From Stagnihabitans sp038231775 (lineage in GTDB: Bacteria > Pseudomonadota > Alphaproteobacteria > Rhodobacterales > Rhodobacteraceae), in the NCBI GenBank assembly GCA_038231775.1, contig JBBRKS010000002.1:1-64000 (forward strand): a DNA stretch of 64,000 nt, in the 5' to 3' direction. The number at the start of each line of letters is the position of its first letter. Position 1 is the first letter of the stretch. A model generated the notes under the pieces. It was not told where the DNA came from, searched no databases, and saw only the letters and a program-made list of their open reading frames with translations. This document shows, one piece after another, positions 1 to 9,468 of this stretch. Made by a program: the position numbers and the translations under genes.

Positions 1-120
1 ATTGAGAACATGTTCGGCAAGTTGAAGGACTGGAGGCGCATCCACACCCGCTACGACCGATGCGCCCACACCTTCATGTCTGCCATCGTGATTGCCGCCA
101 TCGTCATCTTTTGGATATGA
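1..120 (+). CDS. IS5-family transposase, C-terminal end (cut by window edge)
   Basis: Only the last 39 residues are inside the window, in frame 1, ending at a TGA at 118-120. They contain ENMFGKLKDWRRI and TRYDRCAHTF, followed by a hydrophobic tail ending FWI. This is the usual C-terminus of IS5-group DDE transposases, and includes the glutamate of the DDE triad in the IENMF segment. Whether the rest of the transposase is intact cannot be seen. The gene stops only 3 bases before the ATG of the next gene, so the right end of the insertion sequence probably reaches into or abuts that gene's 5' end. Confidence 0.8.
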   Translation: MENMFGKLKDWRRIHTRYDRCAHTFMSAIVIAAIVIFWI

Positions 121-123
121 TCA

Positions 124-786
124 ATGAGTCCAGAGCCTAGAAACATCGCGCTGGCTGCGACACTGGCGCTCTGCGCGGTAACCTCGGCGCAAGCTGCTAT
201 CGTGACGCTTGACTTTGAAGGCGTGGGAAACCTCGCGCCTGTCGGCGACTTCTACAACGGTGGCGTTGGTGGTGGCACGAACTATGGCATTCATTTCAGC
301 ACTGCCACGCTCGGGCTTATCGACTCTGATGCGGGCGGCAGCGGCAACTTCGCCAACGAACCTTCTGCCAGCACCATCATGTTCTTCCTGGACGCCAGCA
401 ATGCTGTGATGGATGTTGCGGCAGGGTTTACAACCGGATTCTCGTTCTTCTACTCGTCAAATGCATTTGATGGCGCGGTCAATGTCTTTGACGGACTTGG
501 CGCAACAGGCAACTTGCTTGCTTCGCTTAACCTCGTTCGACTTGGTGGTGGCGTCGGTGATCCGACTGGCGGAGATAACGGCGTCTGGGCCGCGATCGGT
601 GTGTTGTTCAACGGCACCGCCAAATCCGTCGACTTTGGCGGTGTGGCCAACCAGATCGGTTTTGACAACATCACGTTCGGCACCAACAAGCCGACCGACG
701 GCACGGTTCCGGTTCCGGCCGGCATGCCGCTGCTCTTGGCAGGGCTCGGCGCTCTTGGTCTGCTGCGTCGCCGCAAGTCTCTCTGA
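124..786 (+). CDS. Exported VPLPA-CTERM sorting domain protein
   Basis: A 220-residue protein with a hydrophobic signal sequence (about residues 8-24, ending AQA), a glycine-, asparagine- and phenylalanine-rich beta-type middle, and a C-terminus made of VPVPAG, a hydrophobic helix, then LLRRRKSL. That tripartite tail is the VPLPA/PEP-CTERM sorting signal, recognised by an exosortase-type transpeptidase that places proteins at the cell surface or in the exopolysaccharide matrix. No exosortase gene is visible here. The middle resembles other PEP-CTERM beta-sandwich proteins but gives no specific function. The first residues (MSPEPRN) do not look like a normal signal-peptide n-region and may come from the end of the upstream insertion sequence. 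A strong terminator follows. Confidence 0.8.
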   Translation: MSPEPRNIALAATLALCAVTSAQAAIVTLDFEGVGNLAPVGDFYNGGVGGGTNYGIHFSTATLGLIDSDAGGSGNFANEPSASTIMFFLDASNAVMDVAAGFTTGFSFFYSSNAFDGAVNVFDGLGATGNLLASLNLVRLGGGVGDPTGGDNGVWAAIGVLFNGTAKSVDFGGVANQIGFDNITFGTNKPTDGTVPVPAGMPLLLAGLGALGLLRRRKSL

Positions 787-822
787 CTCGCACGACACGG
801 CGCACACACTGCATCAAACGCA

Positions 823-851
823 ACGGCGGCCTCATGCGGGCCGCCGTTTTT
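823..851 (+). terminator. Rho-independent terminator after the VPLPA-CTERM gene
   Basis: A perfect 9-bp stem (ACGGCGGCC with GGCCGCCGT, 823-831 and 839-847) with a 7-nt loop is followed directly by a T run. It lies 37 bases after the stop codon and separates this gene from ettA. Confidence 0.85.
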
Positions 852-924
852 ATTGCTTCTCCCTTTGCAAGCCCGACCGGACTTCGCTAGAGGAAACCCA
901 ACCCCGGATGGATGGAGCACGCGC

Positions 925-2580
<1,656 letters not shown>

Positions 2581-2611
2581 CGGGCAAGCGCGGCTGCTCC
2601 CTTTGATAAGG

Positions 2612-2640
2612 CGAAGGGGTGTGCTGAAGCGCACCCTTCG
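2612..2640. repeat. REP-like hairpin 1
   Basis: CGAAGGGGTGTGC pairs with GCGCACCCTTCG, with one bulged G and one G-T wobble, around a TGAA loop. It lies just beyond ettA and 125 bases from the 3' end of a degenerate REP-associated transposase. It shares the core GTGYGCTGAAGC with hairpin 2 at 2680-2709. It could also serve as an ettA mRNA 3' hairpin, although no T run follows. Confidence 0.6.
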
Positions 2641-2679
2641 CTGCCCGTCCCAAGTCAGGCCGTCCAATCCTTCAGCTAA

Positions 2680-2709
2680 GGTGCGCTGAAGCACAGCCTG
2701 CAGCGCACC
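2680..2709. repeat. REP-like hairpin 2
   Basis: Perfect 9-bp arms GGTGCGCTG (2680-2688) and CAGCGCACC (2701-2709) enclose a 12-nt loop. The left arm and loop repeat the GCTGAAGC core of hairpin 1. Paired palindromes beside a RAYT gene are the normal REP arrangement. Confidence 0.6.
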
Positions 2710-2764
2710 CTAAACTTCATCCTGACTAAGGCTCCCCGACCAAGCCCCCTACATCTAGCCCCGC

Positions 2765-3120
2765 CTATTCCGCCTCTATCAGTCCCATGCGGATATCGTG
2801 GTGGATCGACGAATACGGCCAATCCGCCGCCTGTTTCACCATGCCATTCTTCACCGGGTTCCCCCAACAATACCGGACATGCGCCCGGTAATCCGCTTTG
2901 TCCCGGATGTGGTGCTCCCAAAACCGCTGTTGCCACAAGCCGATCTCGCCCTTTCTGTGTAGGGCGGGGTTGACCCCGCCCTCCGCATTCCCAACGATTA
3001 CCGCGCCTTGATGGCACCCCACTGGCCGGAATAATCGGCACCGCCTCCGAGCAGTTTCCAAACCACGTGCAGATGGTCCGCCAGCACCACCCACGCGGCA
3101 ATAGGGTTAACAAAATCTTG
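2765..3120 (-). pseudogene. Degenerate REP-associated tyrosine transposase (RAYT, Y1_Tnp type)
   Basis: The C-terminal part reads GEIGLWQQRFWEHHIRDKA, NPVKNGMVKQAADWPYSS, the conserved end of RAYT proteins. Upstream, in a different frame, lies AAWVVLADHLHVVWKLL, matching the family's DHLHxxW histidine motif, then GGADYSGQWGAIKAR and a stop at 2998-3000. The two pieces are joined by a frameshift at the place where a 22-bp hairpin (2961-2982) interrupts the gene. The N-terminal third of the family is missing. The gene is therefore non-functional, although it may once have mobilised the neighbouring REP hairpins. Confidence 0.75.
2961..2982. repeat. Palindromic insertion inside the RAYT remnant
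   Basis: AGGGCGGGGT and ACCCCGCCCT form a perfect 10-bp inverted repeat with a 2-nt centre. It is read through as GGVNPAL in the downstream frame and sits at the frameshift that breaks the transposase. Its sequence differs from the REP hairpins at 2612 and 2680. Confidence 0.65.
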
Positions 3121-3194
3121 CAACCGTCCACCTTACGGCGGAACCAAACAGCGCCTCCTGCATTATCTGACGTAACAAACCGAAGGAGACTCCC

Positions 3195-3272
3195 ATGAAA
3201 GGTATCATCGCCTGGCTGCTCGGCGTGCCGTTGATCGTGATCATCGCGCTGTACGTGTTTCACGTATTCTAA
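3195..3272 (+). CDS. 25-residue membrane peptide
   Basis: An ATG is preceded, after 4 bases, by a good ribosome binding site (AAGGAGAC, 3183-3190), and a 26-codon frame ends in TAA. The peptide starts MKGIIAWLLG and is almost entirely one transmembrane helix (roughly residues 3-24) with a single lysine at the N-terminal end and a histidine near the C-terminus. The strong Shine-Dalgarno sequence and clean helix argue for a real gene. I do not recognise a characterised family, and no partner is obvious nearby. Confidence 0.6.
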   Translation: MKGIIAWLLGVPLIVIIALYVFHVF

Positions 3273-3363
3273 GCGGGCAGGGGGCCTTCGGGTCCCCAAG
3301 GCTTGGACGGTTAAAAGCCGATTCGCGGACCTTGGTTAACACGCCACGGTCCGCGTTCCCGTA

Positions 3364-3473
3364 AAGACGGAATGAAGACAAAACGAAGACGGAATGAAGA
3401 TCGCCCAGCCCTACCGGTTTCGGCCAGTTAATCCAGCGCCCGCAAGGACTTGGCGGGCGATCTTAATCCAGCG
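3364..3473. repeat. Two pairs of short direct repeats
   Basis: AAGACGGAATGAAGA occurs at 3364-3378 and 3386-3400 (22-bp period). TTAATCCAGCG occurs at 3428-3438 and 3463-3473 (35-bp period). They fill the convergent gap between the 25-residue peptide and the next minus-strand gene. No function is assigned. Confidence 0.5.
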
Positions 3474-3499
3474 TGCCACAACCGGGCGCGCCGCGGATT

Positions 3500-3850
3500 T
3501 CACTCGTTCACCACATGCCACACACCTTGTGACCCGTCACACGCCTTGTCGCCGACCTTTTTGTCGCCGGTGAAATAGTAGGTCGGTTTGCCGTCATAGG
3601 CCCATTGTTTGGTGCCGTCGGTACGGTCAACCAAAGTCCAACCCTCGGTCATCGGATCGGATACGTTGCCCAGATAGGGCGGCCAGACCGCGACGCATTT
3701 GTCATAGCAGGTTGATTTGCCATCCACGTCCTTGTCGTAGATATACAGCGTCATCCCCTTGGAATCGGTCAGCAATCCCGCCATCGCGGCAACGGATGAG
3801 GCCATCAGGCCAGCGGTGAACAGGGTGGTGAACAGCTTGGAGGGCAGCAT
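3500..3850 (-). CDS. Exported COG4315-type secreted-repeat protein
   Basis: A 116-residue protein with an N-terminal signal sequence (about residues 1-23, ending AMA). Two copies of the secreted-repeat motif follow: GMTLYIYDKDVDGKSTCYDKC with AVWPP, then TKQWAYDGKPTYYFTGD. This YxxxxD pattern with a CxxxC pair defines the COG4315/PF03640 family, small periplasmic or lipid-anchored proteins of unknown biochemical role. There is no lipobox cysteine, so it is probably soluble in the periplasm. A clear AAGGAGACC ribosome binding site precedes the ATG. It is transcribed alone. Confidence 0.8.
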   Translation of the reverse strand: MLPSKLFTTLFTAGLMASSVAAMAGLLTDSKGMTLYIYDKDVDGKSTCYDKCVAVWPPYLGNVSDPMTEGWTLVDRTDGTKQWAYDGKPTYYFTGDKKVGDKACDGSQGVWHVVNE

Positions 3851-4253
3851 AATGGTCTCCTTTGCGGTAAGACGCTTCGGATGAAGCGCGCGGGATCAGC
3901 CGGGATGTCCCGGTCTCGCGTGACAGGCACAGGACGCTCGCGCCGCGTGCCTCTCATGGTCAGAAGGTTAGCATAAGGCGCGTGTCAGCGAATGGGACTT
4001 TGGTCTGGCGAAATGATCACAAGCGCGTTAGTGGGGAAATGGGTCGGTCCCGGTCAGAAATGAAAATTATCTTATCCCACCAAGGGCTTGACTTTCAGTG
4101 GTGCCAACCAATGCATCCCGCCATTCACCATAAACCTGGGCATTAGCCGCAAAAACCGAAACCAAACCGCTGCTCGCACCACAATTCGGTCAACCCTGAT
4201 CAACGCAGCATGTCACTTGATCCGCAAAAAAGCCGAAGCCATAACCCGACTCT
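3851..4253. other. Intergenic stretch without a supported gene
   Basis: These 403 bases lie upstream of the secreted-repeat gene and downstream of the receiver-like gene, both on the minus strand. A plus-strand frame from 4088 runs through and into the receiver-like gene, but it has no ribosome binding site or family resemblance, so it is not called. The promoter for 3500-3850 should lie near its right-hand start. No other structure was seen. Confidence 0.5.
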
Positions 4254-4700
4254 TCAGACCGTTCCCATCTGGTAAGCCAGCCGTTCGCGCAGCGCATGTT
4301 CAAAGCCGACCCGCAATGCAACCGAGGACAAAGGCGCGCGCAGCTGGGTTGGCAACAGGCGATCCTCGGGGAAAATCTGCTCAATACAGTCCTTTGACAC
4401 CAGAATGACCGGCACCCGTCCCGCCACGCCTGCCATGATCTGAATGGCTCGTTTGCCGCCCTCCAGACCACCAACATTGGTGCTGTCACAGTCGATCACA
4501 AACAAGCCGTAGCCCTGCGGATCGTCGATCACCTCTGACAGGGCCGTAAACATCTCGGCGACGATATCAACCTGTCCACCAAGGGCAGCGAGGCGGCAGG
4601 CCGTCGTACAGGTCGCACTTTCACCAGACAAAAGCAGCACTCTGACGCCAAAACCAACCGCGAACGCATCGGAGTTGGTGATAGGACGGAACACTTGCAT
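4254..4700 (-). CDS. Receiver-like protein lacking phosphorylation residues
   Basis: A 148-residue protein without a signal peptide. The pattern GVRVLLLSGES, GLFVIDCDSTNVGG, RVPVILVSKDCIEQI, then a PTQLRAPLS segment follows the beta-alpha order of a response-regulator receiver domain. The usual signals are eroded: the acidic pair after strand 1 is absent, and the conserved lysine before proline (K-P) is replaced by arginine-alanine-proline. The aspartate in VIDCD could be the old acceptor. There is no output domain. It may be a phosphorylation-independent pseudo-receiver. The fold is inferred by eye only. It is divergent from the esterase gene at 4855. Confidence 0.5.
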   Translation of the reverse strand: MQVFRPITNSDAFAVGFGVRVLLLSGESATCTTACRLAALGGQVDIVAEMFTALSEVIDDPQGYGLFVIDCDSTNVGGLEGGKRAIQIMAGVAGRVPVILVSKDCIEQIFPEDRLLPTQLRAPLSSVALRVGFEHALRERLAYQMGTV

Positions 4701-4854
4701 GGATGCGACTCGACTGTTGAACTTTGAATGAAATTATCGGGGAGATGTGGCAGGATTGGGGGGGAATGTCGTCACGATTGGACCTTCTTTGCGATAGGTC
4801 TGCCTGATTGTCTTGGCCGCCTCTTTGCGTCACACTTGGCCCAAGTGAGGTGCC

Positions 4855-5778
4855 ATGGACTACACCACCCTGATCGACGCGCAGACTTTCGCCTTCATAA
4901 AGGCCAGCGAGGACGCTTATCCGCCCGACACCGCCAGCCTGACGATTGCGGATCAGCGTGCCATCTATGACCGGATGTGCCGGGCGTTTCACCGGGGCTA
5001 TCCTGCTGGAATTGTGGCAAAAGATGTGCAGATTGCGGGTGTGACCTGTCGGGTGTTTGCCGGCGACGCTCCGTCGATCATCTATCTGCACGGCGGGGGA
5101 TTCGTGGTGGGCGGTTTGGAAAGCCATGACGACGTCTGCGCCGATATTCGCGCGGCCACCGGCCTTCAAGTCGTGTGCCCGGACTACCGCTTATCGCCCG
5201 AACACCGGCATCCGGCGGCCCTGGACGATGCTTTGGCGGTGACGCGCGCTGTGGCGGCAGACGGTCCGGTTCTGATTGCGGGTGACAGCGCGGGCGGCAA
5301 TCTCGCCGCCGCAGTCAGCCATAGCCTGCGCCATGACCCTGATGTGCGCCTGCTGGGTCAGGTTCTGATCTATCCCGGCCTTGGCGGTGACGTGAACGCA
5401 GGCAGCTATCTGACCCATGCGCAGGCCCCGATGCTGACCCGCGATGACGTGCTGTTTTACGCAGGCATCCGTCATGGCGGCGTGATTCCGAAGGGCGATG
5501 CGACGGTATCTCCTTTGCAGGACACGGATTTTTCCGGCCTGCCGCCGACCGTGACGTTCGGCGCGCAATGTGATCCCCTGTGCGATGACGCCCGAGCCTA
5601 TGCCGAGGCGGTCCGCGCCGCGGGCGGTCGCGCCCATTGGATGACCGAACACGGCCTTGTTCACGGCTATCTGCGCGCGCGGCGCACGGTGGACCGGGCC
5701 GAGGCATCTTTCACCCGCATCACTCACGCCCTGACCGCATTGGCGGCAGGCCATTGGCCTTATGGAGATCCGACATGA
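4855..5778 (+). CDS. Alpha/beta hydrolase, HSL-type esterase
   Basis: A 307-residue cytoplasmic serine hydrolase. The oxyanion-hole motif HGGGFVVGG is followed by the nucleophile elbow GDSAGGN, then an aspartate in QCDPLCDDARAY and a histidine in LVHGYL. Together these form the triad of the hormone-sensitive-lipase (alpha/beta hydrolase-3) family, which cleaves short-chain esters and related acyl compounds. The exact substrate is unknown. The ATG follows GAGGTGCC. Its stop overlaps the start of the class II aldolase gene by 4 bases (ATGA), so the two are co-translated and probably act in the same catabolic sequence. Confidence 0.85.
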   Translation: MDYTTLIDAQTFAFIKASEDAYPPDTASLTIADQRAIYDRMCRAFHRGYPAGIVAKDVQIAGVTCRVFAGDAPSIIYLHGGGFVVGGLESHDDVCADIRAATGLQVVCPDYRLSPEHRHPAALDDALAVTRAVAADGPVLIAGDSAGGNLAAAVSHSLRHDPDVRLLGQVLIYPGLGGDVNAGSYLTHAQAPMLTRDDVLFYAGIRHGGVIPKGDATVSPLQDTDFSGLPPTVTFGAQCDPLCDDARAYAEAVRAAGGRAHWMTEHGLVHGYLRARRTVDRAEASFTRITHALTALAAGHWPYGDPT

Positions 5779-6527
5779 ACACCCACGCCCACCCAAACCT
5801 GACCCATTGGGCCGAACGCACAGACATGGCCGCCGCCTTCCGCTGGACCGTCAAGCTGAACCTGCATGAGGCGGTGGCCAACCACTTTTCCCTTGCCGTC
5901 AACCCCGAAGGCACCCGCTTTCTGATCAACCCCAACGGCCGCCATTTCGGCCGCATCACCGCGTCCAGTCTGGTTGAAATCGACGCCAACGACCCCAAAA
6001 CGATGGAGCGTCCGGATGCCCCCGACCCCACCGCCTGGGGTCTGCACGGGTCGATCCACCGCGCCTTGCCCCATGCGCGCTGCGTGATGCATGTGCATTC
6101 AATGCATGCCACGGTTCTGGCCAGCCTTGCCGACAGCACCCTGCCGCCGATCGACCAGAACTCTGCCATGTTCTATGGCCGCCATGTGGTGGATGGCCAT
6201 TACGGCGGTATGGCGTTTGGCGATGAAGGGGCACGCTGCGCCCACATGCTGAGCGACCCGAAAATCACCACGATGGTGATGGGCAACCACGGCGTGCTGA
6301 TCATCGGACAGACCGTGGCGGAGACCTTCAACCGCCTGACCTATTTTGAACGCGCCGCCGAAACCTACATCCGCGCGCTGCAAACCGGCCGTCCTCTGCG
6401 GGTTCTGTCTGACGAAGTGGCCGAGAAAACCGCCCGCGAATGGGAGGCTTATCCGGGCGGTGCCGACTTCCACCTGAGCGAAATCAAGGCCTTGCTGGAC
6501 GAAGAGGGGTCCACCTACGCGCAATAA
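5775..6527 (+). CDS. Class II aldolase/adducin family protein
   Basis: A 250-residue protein of the L-fuculose-1-phosphate aldolase / adducin head fold. Metal-binding histidines are visible as HVHSMHATVLASL (HxH) and a later histidine in MGNHGVLIIGQT. NPNGRHFGRITASSL is the family's N-terminal loop. Members cleave sugar phosphates or decarboxylate or epimerise related carbonyl compounds using Zn2+; the substrate cannot be set from sequence. The start ATG at 5775 lies inside the esterase stop. A convergent hairpin follows. Confidence 0.85.
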   Translation: MNTHAHPNLTHWAERTDMAAAFRWTVKLNLHEAVANHFSLAVNPEGTRFLINPNGRHFGRITASSLVEIDANDPKTMERPDAPDPTAWGLHGSIHRALPHARCVMHVHSMHATVLASLADSTLPPIDQNSAMFYGRHVVDGHYGGMAFGDEGARCAHMLSDPKITTMVMGNHGVLIIGQTVAETFNRLTYFERAAETYIRALQTGRPLRVLSDEVAEKTAREWEAYPGGADFHLSEIKALLDEEGSTYAQ

Positions 6528-6560
6528 GCCAAGCCTTGCGCGGTTGAAAGCTATCGAAGC

Positions 6561-6588
6561 AGACGCGCCACAGCTTTTTGGCGCGTCT
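6561..6588. terminator. Hairpin between convergent genes
   Basis: AGACGCGCCA (6561-6570) pairs perfectly with TGGCGCGTCT (6579-6588) around an 8-nt loop. It lies between the aldolase stop and the stop of the minus-strand gene at 6589, so it could end transcription from both sides. There is no long T run. Confidence 0.55.
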
Positions 6589-7029
6589 CTACCGCATAAG
6601 TTGCGGTACGACTTCGGCGCAGGAATTTAGCGGTATTCGTACCGGGGCATCTTTCGTCACCACAATAGCGCCGCCAACGCCTTCATGCACCATCGCATTG
6701 ATGCCTACTGTGGTCTTGACGTCATAATACCAGACATCCCAAGCCCCATAAATCGCACCCTCACCGTCCCTCACGCCCAGAATCTGGCAGCAATCTGAGT
6801 TGAGAGACTTGAACTCCGTCAAGTTGGCGAAGGGCAGATACTGCCTGCGGATCGTTGCCCCATCCTCCAGATACGCGATCGATCCGGTTGGCTGGCGATG
6901 CTGCAGATAATAATCCACGGCTGCCGCAATGAAGACATTGTCCTCAAGCCCACGACATCCCGCATCAGCGGTCACCGCACACGAACCTACCAACATTGAC
7001 AGCAAAAGCCGGACCTTCGCAGTCGCCAT
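6589..7029 (-). CDS. Small exported protein of unknown function
   Basis: A 146-residue protein with a signal-like N-terminus (hydrophobic residues 5-22, ending ADA). Four later cysteines (DAGCRGLED, the pair in NSDCCQI, and LNSCAEVV) suggest disulfides in the periplasm. I recognise no family. Its ATG overlaps the TGA of the peptide ABC transporter ATPase gene (TGATG), making it the last gene of that operon. That linkage suggests an accessory role to the transporter, but the sequence gives no mechanism. Confidence 0.65.
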   Translation of the reverse strand: MATAKVRLLLSMLVGSCAVTADAGCRGLEDNVFIAAAVDYYLQHRQPTGSIAYLEDGATIRRQYLPFANLTEFKSLNSDCCQILGVRDGEGAIYGAWDVWYYDVKTTVGINAMVHEGVGGAIVVTKDAPVRIPLNSCAEVVPQLMR

Positions 7030-8660
7030 CAGTTCCCGGCACTTTCCATTCTGCGATGGGCCAACACACCCTCAAGCCAGCCGAGCTTCATTTCCGGCAC
7101 CGAGGACAGCAAGAGGTCGGTGTAATCGTCAAACGGCGGTGCCAGCACGTCTGATTTCTGGCCATAGCGCACCACCTCGCCGCGATACATGACGGCGATC
7201 TTGTCGGCGATGGCGCGGACCGTGGCGAGGTCATGGGTGATGAACAGATAGGCCACGCCTTCCTGCGCCTGCAGGTTCAACAGCAGCTTCAGGATCCCGT
7301 CGGCGACCAGCGGGTCAAGGGCCGAGGTGACCTCATCGCAGATGATCAGCTTGGGTTTGGCCGCCAGCGCCCGCGCGATGCAGACGCGCTGTTTCTGGCC
7401 GCCTGACAACTCCGCCGGGTAGCGGTCCGCGAAGCCCTTGCCCATTTCGATCTCGTCCAGCAAAGCCTGCACCCGGACGCGCTTGGCTTCGCCCTTCAGA
7501 CCAAAGTAGAACTCCAGCGGCCGGCCAATGATGGTGCCCACCGTCTGGCGCGGGTTCATCGCGGTGTCGGCCATCTGGTAGATCATCTGCACTTCGCGCA
7601 GGTCATCTTTCGACCGGGCCGCAAGGTCGGGTGACAGGGTGCGCCCGGCAAAGGTGATCCGGCCCGCGCTGGCCGGCAAGAGCCCGGTGATCACGCGGGC
7701 GAGGGTTGACTTGCCCGATCCGCTTTCGCCGACAATCGCCAGAGTCTGCCCCGCGGCCACATCCACCGTCACGTTCTTCAACACGTCGAAATTGGTGCCC
7801 CGGTAGCGCGCAGTGATCCCTTCGGCGCGCAAAACTGGCGCTGCTGGCGATTTCTCGGTGTGGTCAATGCTGCGCACCGATACCAAAGCCTGCGTATAGG
7901 CTTGCGCGGGCGCATTGATGATCTGATCGGTCGGGCCATATTCGACCGTTTTGCCGCCCCGCAACACCATGATGTCATCGGCCACCTGTGCCACCACCGC
8001 CAGATCATGCGTGATGTAAATCGCAGCCACCCCCGTGTCATGGATCGCCTCTTTGATCGCGGCCAGCACGTCGATCTGCGTCGTCACATCCAGCGCGGTG
8101 GTCGGTTCGTCAAACACCACAAGGTCGGGCCATGGGCACAAGGCCATCGCCGTCATCGCCCGCTGCAACTGCCCGCCAGACACCTGATGCGGATAGCGCC
8201 GCCCAAAACTTTCGGGGTTGGGCAGACCCAGCTTGGCGAACAATTCGACCGCCCGCGCCTCGGCCTCGGGGCGGGTCATTGCGTTGTGCAACAACGAGGT
8301 TTCGATCACCTGTTCCATCAGCCGTTTGGCCGGGTTAAAGGCGGCAGCAGCCGATTGCGCGACATAGGTCACTTCCTTGCCGCGCAAGGCGCGCAGACCG
8401 GTTGCACTGGCGGTGCGGATATCGCGCCCGTTAAGCAGCACCTGCCCGCCGGTCAGCCGCACTCCGCCGCGCCCGTACGCCATCGCGGCAAGGCCAATGG
8501 TGGATTTGCCCGCGCCAGATTCTCCGATCAGGCCCAGAACCCGGCCCTTTTCCAGCGACACCGACACATCATCGACCAGCACCACATGGCGCGGCGGCTC
8601 ACCCGGCGGATACGAGGTCGCCTCGATCCGCAGGTTCCTGATCTCCAGCAAGTCACCCAC
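7029..8660 (-). CDS. Peptide/nickel-type ABC transporter, fused dual ATPase (DppD-DppF like)
   Basis: A 543-residue protein with two complete ABC cassettes in tandem. The first has Walker A GESGAGKST, signature VSGGQLQRA and Walker B DLVVFDEPTTALD. The second has GESGSGKST, LSGGQKQRV and LIICDEVTSALD. It energises import through the two membrane subunits encoded just upstream (9465-10424, 8653-9468). The start is a GTG at 8660 after AGGGGG, overlapping the permease stop by 8 bases. Fused ATPases of this type serve oligopeptide, dipeptide and related substrates. Confidence 0.9.
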   Translation of the reverse strand: MGDLLEIRNLRIEATSYPPGEPPRHVVLVDDVSVSLEKGRVLGLIGESGAGKSTIGLAAMAYGRGGVRLTGGQVLLNGRDIRTASATGLRALRGKEVTYVAQSAAAAFNPAKRLMEQVIETSLLHNAMTRPEAEARAVELFAKLGLPNPESFGRRYPHQVSGGQLQRAMTAMALCPWPDLVVFDEPTTALDVTTQIDVLAAIKEAIHDTGVAAIYITHDLAVVAQVADDIMVLRGGKTVEYGPTDQIINAPAQAYTQALVSVRSIDHTEKSPAAPVLRAEGITARYRGTNFDVLKNVTVDVAAGQTLAIVGESGSGKSTLARVITGLLPASAGRITFAGRTLSPDLAARSKDDLREVQMIYQMADTAMNPRQTVGTIIGRPLEFYFGLKGEAKRVRVQALLDEIEMGKGFADRYPAELSGGQKQRVCIARALAAKPKLIICDEVTSALDPLVADGILKLLLNLQAQEGVAYLFITHDLATVRAIADKIAVMYRGEVVRYGQKSDVLAPPFDDYTDLLLSSVPEMKLGWLEGVLAHRRMESAGN

Positions 8661-9468
8661 CGCGACCCCCTTTCAGACTAGAGGTGCGTGACAAAATCCA
8701 GTCGGCGACAAGGTTGACCGAGATTGCCAGCACCGCAATTGCCAGCGCAGGCATCATCGCAGCCGCCTTGCCGTAAACCAGACCATCCTTGTTTTCGCGC
8801 ACCATGCCGCCCCAATCCGATAAGGGTGGCTGAATCCCAAGCCCAAGGAACGACAGGGTCGAGATGAACAGCACCGCAAAGATGAACCGCAAGCCAAACT
8901 CGGCGACCAGCGGAGTCAACGCATTGGGCAAAATCTCGCGGAAGATGATCCAGCCTTGCCGTTCGCCGCGCAGTTTGGCGGCTTCGACATAATCCATCAC
9001 GGCAATATCGACAGCGACGGCCCGGCTTAAACGGAACACCCGGGTGGAATCCAAAACCCCCATCACAAGGATTAACACAGTCAGGTTCAACGGCAGCACC
9101 GACAGCACGACCAACGCCACGATCAACGAAGGCACCGCCATCATCAGATCGACGAGCCGTGACAGCCCGGTATCAACCCAACCGCCCCGCGTCGCCGCCA
9201 GAAACCCGAAAAATGCGCCCATGCTGAACGACAACAGCGACGATACCAGCGCCACAAAGATCGTGACCGACCCGCCATAGATCAACCGGCTTAGAATATC
9301 GCGGCCAATCGTGTCGGTGCCCAGCCAGAACCGGGAAGACGGCCCCTCCCACACACCACCCACAGCCGCATCAATCGGATAGGGCGCGATCCACGGGGCA
9401 AACACCGCTGACAGAACGAAGACCGATGTCATCGTAATCCCGATCAGGGCTGAAACCGGTATTCTCAT
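8653..9468 (-). CDS. Peptide-type ABC transporter permease (DppC-like)
   Basis: A 271-residue inner-membrane protein of the BPD_transp_1 family. It has an N-terminal helix (SALIGITMTSVFVLSAVFA), the periplasmic LGTDTIGRDILSRLIYGG segment typical of DppC/OppC, then five further helices and the cytoplasmic EAA loop EAAKLRGERQGWIIFREILPN, which docks on the ATPase. It pairs with the DppB-like subunit encoded before it; the genes overlap by 4 bases. Confidence 0.9.
   Translation of the reverse strand: MRIPVSALIGITMTSVFVLSAVFAPWIAPYPIDAAVGGVWEGPSSRFWLGTDTIGRDILSRLIYGGSVTIFVALVSSLLSFSMGAFFGFLAATRGGWVDTGLSRLVDLMMAVPSLIVALVVLSVLPLNLTVLILVMGVLDSTRVFRLSRAVAVDIAVMDYVEAAKLRGERQGWIIFREILPNALTPLVAEFGLRFIFAVLFISTLSFLGLGIQPPLSDWGGMVRENKDGLVYGKAAAMMPALAIAVLAISVNLVADWILSRTSSLKGGRGG

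Noticed and set aside
3281..3300. GGGGCC-TTC-GGGTCCCC hairpin after the 25-residue peptide
   Set aside because: Imperfect stem with a mismatch and no T run; not strong enough to call a terminator.
4088..4408. 106-codon plus-strand frame in the 3.85-4.25 kb gap
   Set aside because: It runs into the receiver-like gene on the other strand, has no ribosome binding site and a composition typical of random translation.
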